From positions 62,001 through 126,000 of the forward strand of contig JAFYOU010000027.1 in the NCBI GenBank assembly GCA_017560095.1: a stretch of DNA of 64,000 bases, written 5' to 3'. Positions 8,427-15,011 of this stretch are shown piece by piece. The notes below the pieces were generated by a model. That model was given only the letters and a program-made list of their open reading frames with translations, was not told the DNA's origin and made no database searches. The position numbers and the translations under genes are program-made. The DNA is from Candidatus Gastranaerophilales bacterium. Lineage in GTDB: Bacteria; Cyanobacteriota; Vampirovibrionia; Gastranaerophilales; Gastranaerophilaceae. Within the stretch, counting starts at the first letter, position 1. Each line of letters begins with the position of its first letter.

Positions 8427-8447
8427 AATACCTCTTAAAAGATAGTA

Positions 8448-9701
8448 TTATAAAATTCGATAGTTTTCAAGAAAATCGCTTGGGCTTTTAAAATTTTCTT
8501 TTAGTTTTCCATCTGCAGGATTTCTTCCTTGTGTAAAATAATCTTTTATTACTGTTAATGCAACGTTCCTATAAGATGCATAGTTTTTATCAAATGAAAA
8601 ATTATTTGCATACCAATTTTGAAGAATTGAAAAAAAATCTTCAAGAATCTGTTGTGCATCTTTTTCATATTCTCCGTTTATTGGATTAAAGCAATTCATA
8701 AAACAGTCTGTTTCTTCTTCGTCTAAACTTAGCGCATCTTTTATGAAGAATTCAATTAATGCCTCAATTGCTTCTATGCTATGTTCTGGATCTTTTTCTA
8801 TTATATTTTTTAAAACCAAGCTAGTTTCTTTGATCTGTTCTTCTGCATCCTTCTCTCTGAATTGACTTACAAGTATTCTTGTTAAATATAGACAAAAATC
8901 TATGTCAAATTCACCATTATGGTTTTTTGAACTATTAATTATTTGTTTAAAACATTTTGTTTCAGTGTCTTTGCTAAAAGCTGCTATATTAACTGCAATT
9001 TCGTTTTTCTTTTCAAGATTAGATAAATCTATATCGTCTTCGTTTAGTGATAATGCAATTATATATAGCGCTTCCATTGCAATCGTATGAGATGAAGTTA
9101 TAAAATTTTCTTCGCACTTATCTAGCAGTATTTCTGCTAAATTTTTTCTTTCTTCTCTATCAATAATATTTGAAAGCAATGTTTCTATATAGTCATCTGG
9201 ATCAGATGCACATGATTTTATAAAAGCATTTTTTGTGTCTTCATGTGGATTAAAAGATGTAAGTTTATTGGGTGTTTTGTCGTCTAATACTCCTTGTAAA
9301 AAAGAACTTTCTTTTTCATATTTTTCTTTTCTTATTCTATAGAACTCGCCATATATTTCTACAAAAGATTCAATTGTTTTTGTGTTTAATGTTCCATCTT
9401 TTTTGAAGAAATATTTTGCTTCATCTTCTTCAAATTCGAGTGTAACTTTTTCATCTTCTTCTAATGGAATTTGTAATACAAGTCCTTTAGCAGATGATGT
9501 TTTTGGTTTTGTAGGTATTGCAAGATAATATGTATTTGATGTGAAATTGATATTGTTTGTTGCATGATAATATTTAGGATTAGAAGGAGCTTTTGCTTGA
9601 GGCGCTTCAATTTGGCATTCTAACTCTAAGTTTTTATTGTGTTTTTGTGTGAATTGCACATAATTAACTATTTTTTTATTTGAAATATTTTGTATTTTCA
9701 T
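8448..9701 (-). CDS. Hypothetical protein with FTSN motif, 417 aa
   Basis: Unrecognised. The N-terminal 60 residues are low-complexity and end in NINFTSNTYYLA (about 50-61), the F-T-S version of the motif seen in other proteins of the window. The remaining 330 residues look all-helical, with repeated segments of the type A-x-E-A-L-x-x-I (AMEALYIIALSL, SIEAIEALIEFF) and many acidic residues, suggesting an alpha-solenoid of irregular helical repeats. No membrane span. GAGGA lies about 6 nt before the ATG. It sits 21 nt upstream of the UDP-xylose synthase gene and could be co-transcribed with it. Confidence 0.65.
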   Translation of the reverse strand: MKIQNISNKKIVNYVQFTQKHNKNLELECQIEAPQAKAPSNPKYYHATNNINFTSNTYYLAIPTKPKTSSAKGLVLQIPLEEDEKVTLEFEEDEAKYFFKKDGTLNTKTIESFVEIYGEFYRIRKEKYEKESSFLQGVLDDKTPNKLTSFNPHEDTKNAFIKSCASDPDDYIETLLSNIIDREERKNLAEILLDKCEENFITSSHTIAMEALYIIALSLNEDDIDLSNLEKKNEIAVNIAAFSKDTETKCFKQIINSSKNHNGEFDIDFCLYLTRILVSQFREKDAEEQIKETSLVLKNIIEKDPEHSIEAIEALIEFFIKDALSLDEEETDCFMNCFNPINGEYEKDAQQILEDFFSILQNWYANNFSFDKNYASYRNVALTVIKDYFTQGRNPADGKLKENFKSPSDFLENYRIL

Positions 9702-9763
9702 TATATCCTCGGGTATTTTTTATATAACACATAGAAAAATTTTTTTTTGCTATTACTTTAGAC

Positions 9764-9791
9764 TTGATTTTTTATTTTTAGAGAGTATTAT
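9764..9791 (+). promoter_or_regulatory. Promoter of the tRNA-fMet gene
   Basis: TTGATT (9764-9769), 16 nt, TATTAT (9786-9791). Transcription would begin near 9798, 14 nt before the mature tRNA end. Confidence 0.5.
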
Positions 9792-9811
9792 TATATATAT
9801 AAATTAAATAT

Positions 9812-9888
<77 letters not shown>

Positions 9889-9891
9889 TTT

Positions 9892-9913
9892 AACCGCCAA
9901 TAGGCGGTTTTTT
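9892..9913 (+). terminator. Intrinsic terminator of tRNA-fMet
   Basis: A 7-bp stem AACCGCC/GGCGGTT (9892-9898 / 9903-9909) with AATA loop is followed by a T-run, 3 nt after the CCA end. Confidence 0.85.
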
Positions 9914-9953
9914 AGTATGATATCAAAGTGTTTATTGTAAGGGCGTAATCAAT

Positions 9954-10631
9954 ATGAAAAACATAGCAATTATTTTAGCTTCAGGACACGGCTCGCGTTA
10001 TGGTTCTTCTGTTCCAAAGCAATTTGTTGAAATTCAGGGAAAAACTATTTTAGAATATTCTATTGAAGCTTTTGAATCTAATTCAAAAATAGACAATATA
10101 ATTATTGTTATTACTCCTGAATATCGAGATTTGGCGCAAAAAATATTAGATAAAAATAGTTATAAAAAAATAACTAAATTGTTAAATGGCGGATTAACAA
10201 GAAAGGAAAGTTCATCGATTGCAGTTAATTCAGTTGACGAAAAAGAAGCTAACATATTAATCCATGATTGCGCTCGGCCTTTTGTTTCTCAAAAAATTAT
10301 TTCTAATTGCATTGATGCTCTTGATAGGTGTGATGCTGTTGGAGTTGCAATAGAAACTGGTGATACAATTGTTCGGGTTGAAGGTAATAAAATTATTTCA
10401 ATCCCAAATAGAACTAATTTAAGAAAGATTCAGACACCACAATGTTTTAAATTATCAGTTATAAAAAAAGCTCATGAATTATCAAAAGAAGACGAAAGTT
10501 TTAGTGATGATTGTGGGCTTGTGATTCAACATGGATTAACTGATATTTGTTTTATAGAAGGAGATGTTAGTAATTTTAAAATTACATATCCTTTGGATTT
10601 TTATATTGCAGAAAAAATTTTACATAAATAA
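9954..10631 (+). CDS. ispD: IspD-family cytidylyltransferase (MEP or polyol phosphate)
   Basis: The 225-aa protein has all IspD/TarI-family landmarks: LASGHGSRYG and PKQF (CTP loop, residues 8-24), GGLTRKESS, ILIHDCARPF, GDTIVRV, RKIQTPQCF, a DDCGLV segment and FKITYPLDF near the end. IspD makes CDP-methylerythritol for isoprenoids. The paralogous TarI family makes CDP-ribitol for surface polymers. The motifs do not clearly separate them, and the neighbourhood (UDP-glucose dehydrogenase, another cytidylyltransferase) is surface-glycan-like. I favour IspD because the length and the HDxARPF form fit, but substrate assignment is open. It has a weak GGGCG ribosome site and follows tRNA-fMet by 65 nt. 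Confidence 0.75.
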   Translation: MKNIAIILASGHGSRYGSSVPKQFVEIQGKTILEYSIEAFESNSKIDNIIIVITPEYRDLAQKILDKNSYKKITKLLNGGLTRKESSSIAVNSVDEKEANILIHDCARPFVSQKIISNCIDALDRCDAVGVAIETGDTIVRVEGNKIISIPNRTNLRKIQTPQCFKLSVIKKAHELSKEDESFSDDCGLVIQHGLTDICFIEGDVSNFKITYPLDFYIAEKILHK

Positions 10632-10676
10632 TTACTTGTTGTTGATTGCGTAATTGACACGACTATGTTGCTTTAT

Positions 10677-10705
10677 TTGACATTTGTTTTAAAAGATTTT
10701 ATTCT
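10677..10705 (+). promoter_or_regulatory. Consensus promoter of ugd, predicted leaderless
   Basis: TTGACA (10677-10682), 17 nt, TATTCT (10700-10705). Transcription should start near 10712, only about 2 nt before the ugd ATG at 10714. There is no Shine-Dalgarno upstream of that ATG. Confidence 0.6.
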
Positions 10706-10713
10706 AAATTATA

Positions 10714-12015
10714 ATGAATATTTGTGTAATTGGAACAGGTTATGTTGGTTTAGTTGCTGGCGCATGTTTAGCTGACATGGGTAACTATGTTATTTGTGTT
10801 GATAATAATGAAGAAAAATTGTCAGAATTAAAAAATGGCAAAGTGCCAATTTTTGAACCAACTTTAGAAGAAATTGTAAAGACGAATTTGAAAGAAAACA
10901 GGTTATCTTTTTCTTCCGATTTAGATTTTGCTGTAAAAAATTCTAATGTATGTTTTATTGCAGTTGGAACTCCTCAAGATGAAGATGGATCTGCGGATAT
11001 AAAACATGTTTTGAATGTTGCAAAAAAAATTGCAATTTCAATGAATAATTACAAGGTTATTGTTAATAAATCAACTGTTCCTGTTGGCACTGCAGAAAAA
11101 ATTCAAAAAATTATAAAGGAAAACACCAAATTTGATTTCGATATTGTTTCTAATCCGGAATTTTTAAAACAAGGGAATGCTGTTGATGATTTTCTTTCTC
11201 CTGATAGGGTTATAATAGGTTCTGATTCTAAACGTGCAACAACAATAATGCAAGAAATTTATGCTCCATTTTTAAGAACCGGAAATCGTGTAATTGTAAT
11301 GGATGTAAAATCGGCTGAAATGACCAAATATGCAGCAAATTCTTTTTTGGCGACAAAAATTTCTTTTATAAATGAAATTGCAAATTTGTGCGAGAAGGTT
11401 GGTGCAGATGTTCATATGGTAAGAGATGGAATTTGCGCAGATTCAAGAATTGGAAATAAATTTTTGTTTCCAGGGTTAGGATTTGGCGGAAGTTGTTTTC
11501 CAAAAGATATTAAAGCACTTATTAAAACAGGATATGATAATAATCTAGATATGCAAATTTTAAAATCAGTCGAATTGGTAAATACCGGGCAAAGATTAAA
11601 GTTTGTAGAAAAAATAACTAGTATTTTTGGCTCAAATCTTAATGGATCAACTTTTGCAGTTTGGGGGCTTTCTTTTAAACCAAAAACTGATGATATGCGA
11701 GAAGCTCCATCGATTGTTATTATTGAAGAATTATTGAAAAAAGGTGCAACAATAAAAGCTTTTGATCCAAAAGCAATGCAGAATGCAAAAAAAATATTTG
11801 GTGACAAAATAATTTATTCAAATAATGCTTACGATGCTTGTGTTGATGCTGATTGTTTGCTTTTGCTTACCGAGTGGAATGAATTTAGACGCCCTGATTT
11901 TAATAAAATTAAAAGTTTGATGAAAAAACAAATCATATTTGATGGCAGAAATCAATATGAAGAAAATGTATTATCAAAAATTGGATTTAAGTATTTTTGT
12001 ATTGGAAAACGGTAA
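10714..12015 (+). CDS. ugd: UDP-glucose 6-dehydrogenase
   Basis: The enzyme oxidises UDP-glucose twice to UDP-glucuronate using NAD. The 433-aa sequence starts with the Rossmann motif GTGYVGLVAGACLA (residues 7-20). It contains NKSTVPVGTA, SNPEFLKQGNAVDDF, the helix KYAANSFLATKISFINE, and the catalytic cysteine in GFGGSCFPKD (about 259-268). The C-terminal domain shows GLSFKPKTDDMREAPS. The length and order are standard for the bacterial two-domain enzyme. UDP-glucuronate is the substrate of the UDP-xylose synthase at 7.5-8.4 kb. The start is the first codon downstream of a consensus promoter with practically no leader. Confidence 0.95.
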   Translation: MNICVIGTGYVGLVAGACLADMGNYVICVDNNEEKLSELKNGKVPIFEPTLEEIVKTNLKENRLSFSSDLDFAVKNSNVCFIAVGTPQDEDGSADIKHVLNVAKKIAISMNNYKVIVNKSTVPVGTAEKIQKIIKENTKFDFDIVSNPEFLKQGNAVDDFLSPDRVIIGSDSKRATTIMQEIYAPFLRTGNRVIVMDVKSAEMTKYAANSFLATKISFINEIANLCEKVGADVHMVRDGICADSRIGNKFLFPGLGFGGSCFPKDIKALIKTGYDNNLDMQILKSVELVNTGQRLKFVEKITSIFGSNLNGSTFAVWGLSFKPKTDDMREAPSIVIIEELLKKGATIKAFDPKAMQNAKKIFGDKIIYSNNAYDACVDADCLLLLTEWNEFRRPDFNKIKSLMKKQIIFDGRNQYEENVLSKIGFKYFCIGKR

Positions 12016-12044
12016 ATGTTTAAATATTTTTTGAATGTTAATTT

Positions 12045-12074
12045 TTGGCATTCATAAATCATTTGTTTTATAAT
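12045..12074 (+). promoter_or_regulatory. Promoter of the aminotransferase-cytidylyltransferase-aldolase operon
   Basis: TTGGCA (12045-12050), 18 nt, consensus TATAAT (12069-12074). The start near 12081 gives a 16-nt leader containing TAGGAG 4 nt before the ATG at 12097. Confidence 0.6.
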
Positions 12075-12096
12075 AAAATCAAAAAATAGGAGATTT

Positions 12097-13188
12097 ATGA
12101 AGCATTTTATTGTAGGTCCAGTTGAGATGTATCCTTGCACAAAGGATGTTTATAAAAACGAGATGGTTTATTTTAGAACACCTGAATTTTCAAATATTGT
12201 GTTTGATAGTATTGATAAATTATCTAAATTGATTGGGAATACTGAACCAAATTCATTGATTTATCTTACTGCTTCTGGGACTGCAGCAATGGAAGCCGTT
12301 GTTGAGAATTCTGTTTTTGAAAATGATAAGGTTTTAGTTATAAATGGCGGAACTTTTGGTAAAAGATTTTGTGAATTAATGAAATATCATAATAAAAATT
12401 ATGATTCAATCGAACTTCCTTGGGGGAAAGCTTTAACTAAAGATATATTATATCAATATGATAATATGAACTATACAATGCTCTTTGTAAATTTACATGA
12501 AACTTCTGTGGGACAGTTATACGATATTCAACTTATCAGTGAGTTTTGCAAAAAGAACAACATGTTGTTAGTAGTAGATGCTATTTCTACTTTTTTGGCG
12601 GATGACTATGACATGAATAAATTTGATATTGATTGCACAATAGTAAGCTCTCAAAAAGGCTTATGTTTGTCTGCGGGATTGTCGTTTGTTTCGGTTTCAA
12701 AAAGAATGAAAGAAAAGATATTGAATTGCATTAAGCCAAGCTCAAGTTATTTTGATTTGAAAGATTATTTTAATAATATTAAGCGAGGGCAAACCCCTTA
12801 TACTCCTGCTGTTGCAATTATGTATGAACTTAGGGCTATTTTAAATTATATTGAATCTTGTGGCGGGAAAAAAGCTTGGCTTGATTATATAGCTTCAAAA
12901 GCTCAATATTTTAGAAAAAAGGCTTGTGAATATGGATATCAAATCCCTAGTTATCCGCTTTCAAATATGCTTACCCCATTGTATTTTGAAGATATTAATG
13001 CAGGTGAACTTGTAGCTGAATTAAAAGATAGATTTCAAATATATGTAAATCCTTGCGGTGGTGAGTTAGCTGATAAACTAATTAGAATTTCACACATTGG
13101 AAATACCAATATAGAAGATATTGATAACTTGTTTGAAAAAATGAATTCAATTATAGTTGAATTAAAGAATAAGGAACTTTGTATATGA
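12097..13188 (+). CDS. Class V aminotransferase, 2-aminoethylphosphonate-transaminase-like
   Basis: A fold-type I PLP enzyme of class V, 363 aa, the usual size of the AGXT/PhnW branch. It begins IVGPVEMYP (the P-G/G-P-V opening of PhnW and serine-glyoxylate aminotransferases), then TASGTAAMEAVVEN (PLP phosphate loop), VVDAISTF (Asp contacting the pyridine N), SSQKGLCLSAG (PLP Lys near residue 188) and a C-terminal ELADKLIRISHIGN. PhnW interconverts phosphonoacetaldehyde/alanine and 2-aminoethylphosphonate/pyruvate. That role is plausible here because a PEP mutase pathway lies at 42-46 kb and the next gene resembles the cytidylyltransferase domain fused to that mutase. Substrate is not proven by sequence. 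ATGA overlap couples it to the next gene. Confidence 0.75.
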   Translation: MKHFIVGPVEMYPCTKDVYKNEMVYFRTPEFSNIVFDSIDKLSKLIGNTEPNSLIYLTASGTAAMEAVVENSVFENDKVLVINGGTFGKRFCELMKYHNKNYDSIELPWGKALTKDILYQYDNMNYTMLFVNLHETSVGQLYDIQLISEFCKKNNMLLVVDAISTFLADDYDMNKFDIDCTIVSSQKGLCLSAGLSFVSVSKRMKEKILNCIKPSSSYFDLKDYFNNIKRGQTPYTPAVAIMYELRAILNYIESCGGKKAWLDYIASKAQYFRKKACEYGYQIPSYPLSNMLTPLYFEDINAGELVAELKDRFQIYVNPCGGELADKLIRISHIGNTNIEDIDNLFEKMNSIIVELKNKELCI

Positions 13189-13652
13189 TAGGAAATAAAA
13201 CTGTTGTTTACACTTCTGGCACTTTTGATATGTTACATATTAATCATCTCAAAATGATTGAATATGCGAGAGCTCTTGGTGATATTTTGATAGTTGGTGT
13301 AAATACCGACGAATTAGTTGCCAGTTATAAGTCAACTCCAATTATTCCTTTTGAAGAAAGAATTGGATTAATGAAAGCAATCAAAGGTCCTGATATTGTG
13401 ATTCCCCAAAAATCATTAGATCACAGGGATAAAGTTGCAAAATTGAATTTTGATATTTTTGTAGTTGGGGATGATTGGGCTGGAAAGTTTGATTACCTTA
13501 AAGAATTGGGTGTCGAAGTCGTTTATTTCCCATACGGAGAAGGAATAAGTTCTTCTAGTTTAAAAACCAGAATATATGAGAATTATCAAAAACTTCAACA
13601 AAAAGCCGATAATCATATTCCGGATGATTTTGATAAAGCTGAAATAAAATGA
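13185..13652 (+). CDS. Small cytidylyltransferase-like protein with HINH motif
   Basis: The 155-aa protein belongs to the cytidylyltransferase-like superfamily (TagD, HldE C-terminal, PntC-type). ATG 13185 is chosen over an in-frame TTG at 13179 because AAGGA precedes it and it forms an ATGA overlap with the aminotransferase. Motifs are TSGTFDMLHINHL (residues 10-22), LIVGVNTDELVASYKS, GDDW (95-98) and YGEGISSSSLKTR (the ISTT-like CTP loop). The canonical HxGH is HINH here; both His are kept but the Gly is Asn. It shares IVG, TD, ASYK, GDDW and EGISS with the N-terminal domain of the mutase fusion at 42.3 kb. I infer it activates a phosphonate or alditol phosphate as the CMP derivative; a TagD-type glycerol-phosphate role is the alternative. 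Confidence 0.75.
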   Translation: MIGNKTVVYTSGTFDMLHINHLKMIEYARALGDILIVGVNTDELVASYKSTPIIPFEERIGLMKAIKGPDIVIPQKSLDHRDKVAKLNFDIFVVGDDWAGKFDYLKELGVEVVYFPYGEGISSSSLKTRIYENYQKLQQKADNHIPDDFDKAEIK

Positions 13653-14641
13653 ACATAGAAGTTCTTGATTGTACTTTAAGGGATGGTGGTTACGTTAATA
13701 ATTGGAAGTTTGGATATCAAAATATTCAATATATTATTAACTCTCTTGTAACGGCAAAAATTGATTACATAGAATGCGGATTTTTAAAAGATATTGTTTT
13801 TGATTCCGATTATTCAATTTTTGATGATTTTAAAAATGTGCCAGTTTATAATACTAATTTAAAATATGCTTTAATGGTTAATTATGGTGATGTTGATTTA
13901 GAAAAAATATTTAAATTTGATTCATCTAAGTTTATTTTAAGAATTGCATTTAAAAAAGAAAAATCTATTGAAGCTATTGAATATTGCGAAAAGTTGATTA
14001 AAAAAGGATTTTCTGTATTTGTTAATCCAATGAATACAATAAGTTATAGCTATTTAGAGCTTTTAGATTTGATAAAAAAAATCAATTCAATAAAACCTGA
14101 CACCTTAACAATTGTTGATACTTTGGGGCAAATGGATAAAAGCGATACATTGTCATTATTTTATTTGTTTGATAAAAATTTAGATAAGTCTATTTCACTT
14201 GGTTATCATTCTCACAATAATTTAGCTTTTTCTTTTTCAAATGTTTTGGCAATTTTAGAACAAAACACAAATAGAAATATAATAATTGATTCAAGTCTTT
14301 TTGGAATGGGAAGGGGAGCTGGTAATTTGCAAACTGAGGTACTGACGCAGTACTTAAATGATAATTGTTCTAAGCACTATGATCTAGTTCAGATTTTAAA
14401 AACTATTCAAGAATGTATCAACCCAATTTTTGCCAAGACCCCTTGGGGTATAAGTGTTCCTTATAGGATAGCAGCATTGAATTCTTGTCATCCTGATTAT
14501 GCTAAATTTTTAATTGATAGAAATGTTAGCGTTGATAAAATTGATAAAATCTTAAAACTAGTTCCTATGAATAGCAAGGATGTATTTCAAAGTGAATTAA
14601 TTGTTGAGTTGTATGAGCGTGCAATAAAATCACTATACTAA
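13649..14641 (+). CDS. DRE-TIM metallolyase (HMGL-like aldolase domain)
   Basis: The 330-aa protein starts VLDCTLRDGGYVNNW (residues 4-18), the metal-binding RD motif of DRE-TIM lyases/synthases such as HMG-CoA lyase and 4-hydroxy-2-oxovalerate aldolase. It keeps DTLGQMD, GYHSHNNLAFSFSN (metal-ligand H-x-H) and DSSLFGMGRGAGNLQTE. It lacks the long C-terminal domains of isopropylmalate or homocitrate synthases. It overlaps the cytidylyltransferase by 4 nt (ATGA) and is the last gene of the three-gene operon. The substrate cannot be read from sequence. Such enzymes usually form or break C-C bonds using pyruvate, acetyl-CoA or an aldehyde, so it may build the compound that the two upstream enzymes aminate and activate. 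Confidence 0.7.
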   Translation: MNIEVLDCTLRDGGYVNNWKFGYQNIQYIINSLVTAKIDYIECGFLKDIVFDSDYSIFDDFKNVPVYNTNLKYALMVNYGDVDLEKIFKFDSSKFILRIAFKKEKSIEAIEYCEKLIKKGFSVFVNPMNTISYSYLELLDLIKKINSIKPDTLTIVDTLGQMDKSDTLSLFYLFDKNLDKSISLGYHSHNNLAFSFSNVLAILEQNTNRNIIIDSSLFGMGRGAGNLQTEVLTQYLNDNCSKHYDLVQILKTIQECINPIFAKTPWGISVPYRIAALNSCHPDYAKFLIDRNVSVDKIDKILKLVPMNSKDVFQSELIVELYERAIKSLY

Positions 14642-14663
14642 ATATATTTACTTAAAATAAAAG

Positions 14664-14770
14664 TGCAAAAAAAATCCCCAAATGGGGATAAATTTACATA
14701 GAAAGGAAGGAAAGGTTAGGAAAAATGTAGGTGTGTAATAGTTGTATTAATATATACAACGTATATATTA
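14664..14770 (-). ncRNA. Candidate small RNA with exposed CU-rich loop
   Basis: Read on the minus strand there are three elements. First comes a 7-bp hairpin GTTGTAT/ATACAAC (14754-14760 / 14741-14747). Next a short stem TACAT/ATGTA (14725-14729 / 14695-14699) encloses a 25-nt loop rich in CUUUCC repeats. Last is an intrinsic terminator, ATCCCC/GGGGAT (14674-14689) followed by eight U. The loop is complementary to Shine-Dalgarno-like purine runs. A TG-n-TATATA extended -10 is present just upstream, but no -35. No expression evidence. Confidence 0.35.
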
Positions 14771-14943
14771 TATATACCATTATTTTGAATTTATTAACAT
14801 TATATTCCTCAATTTACATTTCTTAATGAACAAAAATACACTAAATATTTTTAAAAACCGTATATTGTGCAAAATATCACGATTTGTTATGATGGTAAAA
14901 TATACACTTTAAAATCACCTTGAAAATACTGTCTCATCTGCAC

Positions 14944-14972
14944 TTGAGGGGGTTTTGCTTTTGTGTTAAAAT
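14944..14972 (+). promoter_or_regulatory. Promoter of the phosphodiester-glycosidase-like gene
   Basis: TTGAGG (14944-14949), 17 nt ending in TGT, then TAAAAT (14967-14972), so the -10 is also extended (TG-n). The start near 14979 leaves a leader of about 33 nt. Confidence 0.5.
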
Positions 14973-15011
14973 AATATTAAGGCATACTAGATATATAAAT
15001 ACGGTGTAATT

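Larger units (their letters stand above)
14642..15011. other. Gene-free gap holding a minus-strand terminator and a plus-strand promoter
   Basis: There is no convincing ORF in these 370 nt. On the minus strand it contains a hairpin, a pyrimidine-rich stretch and an intrinsic terminator (see ncRNA candidate). On the plus strand it contains the promoter of the downstream secreted protein. No plus-strand terminator for the preceding operon is apparent. Confidence 0.6.

Noticed and set aside
14674..14689. Hairpin as terminator of the aldolase operon on the plus strand
   Set aside because: The homopolymer run precedes the stem on the plus strand, so a U-tract forms only on the minus-strand transcript.
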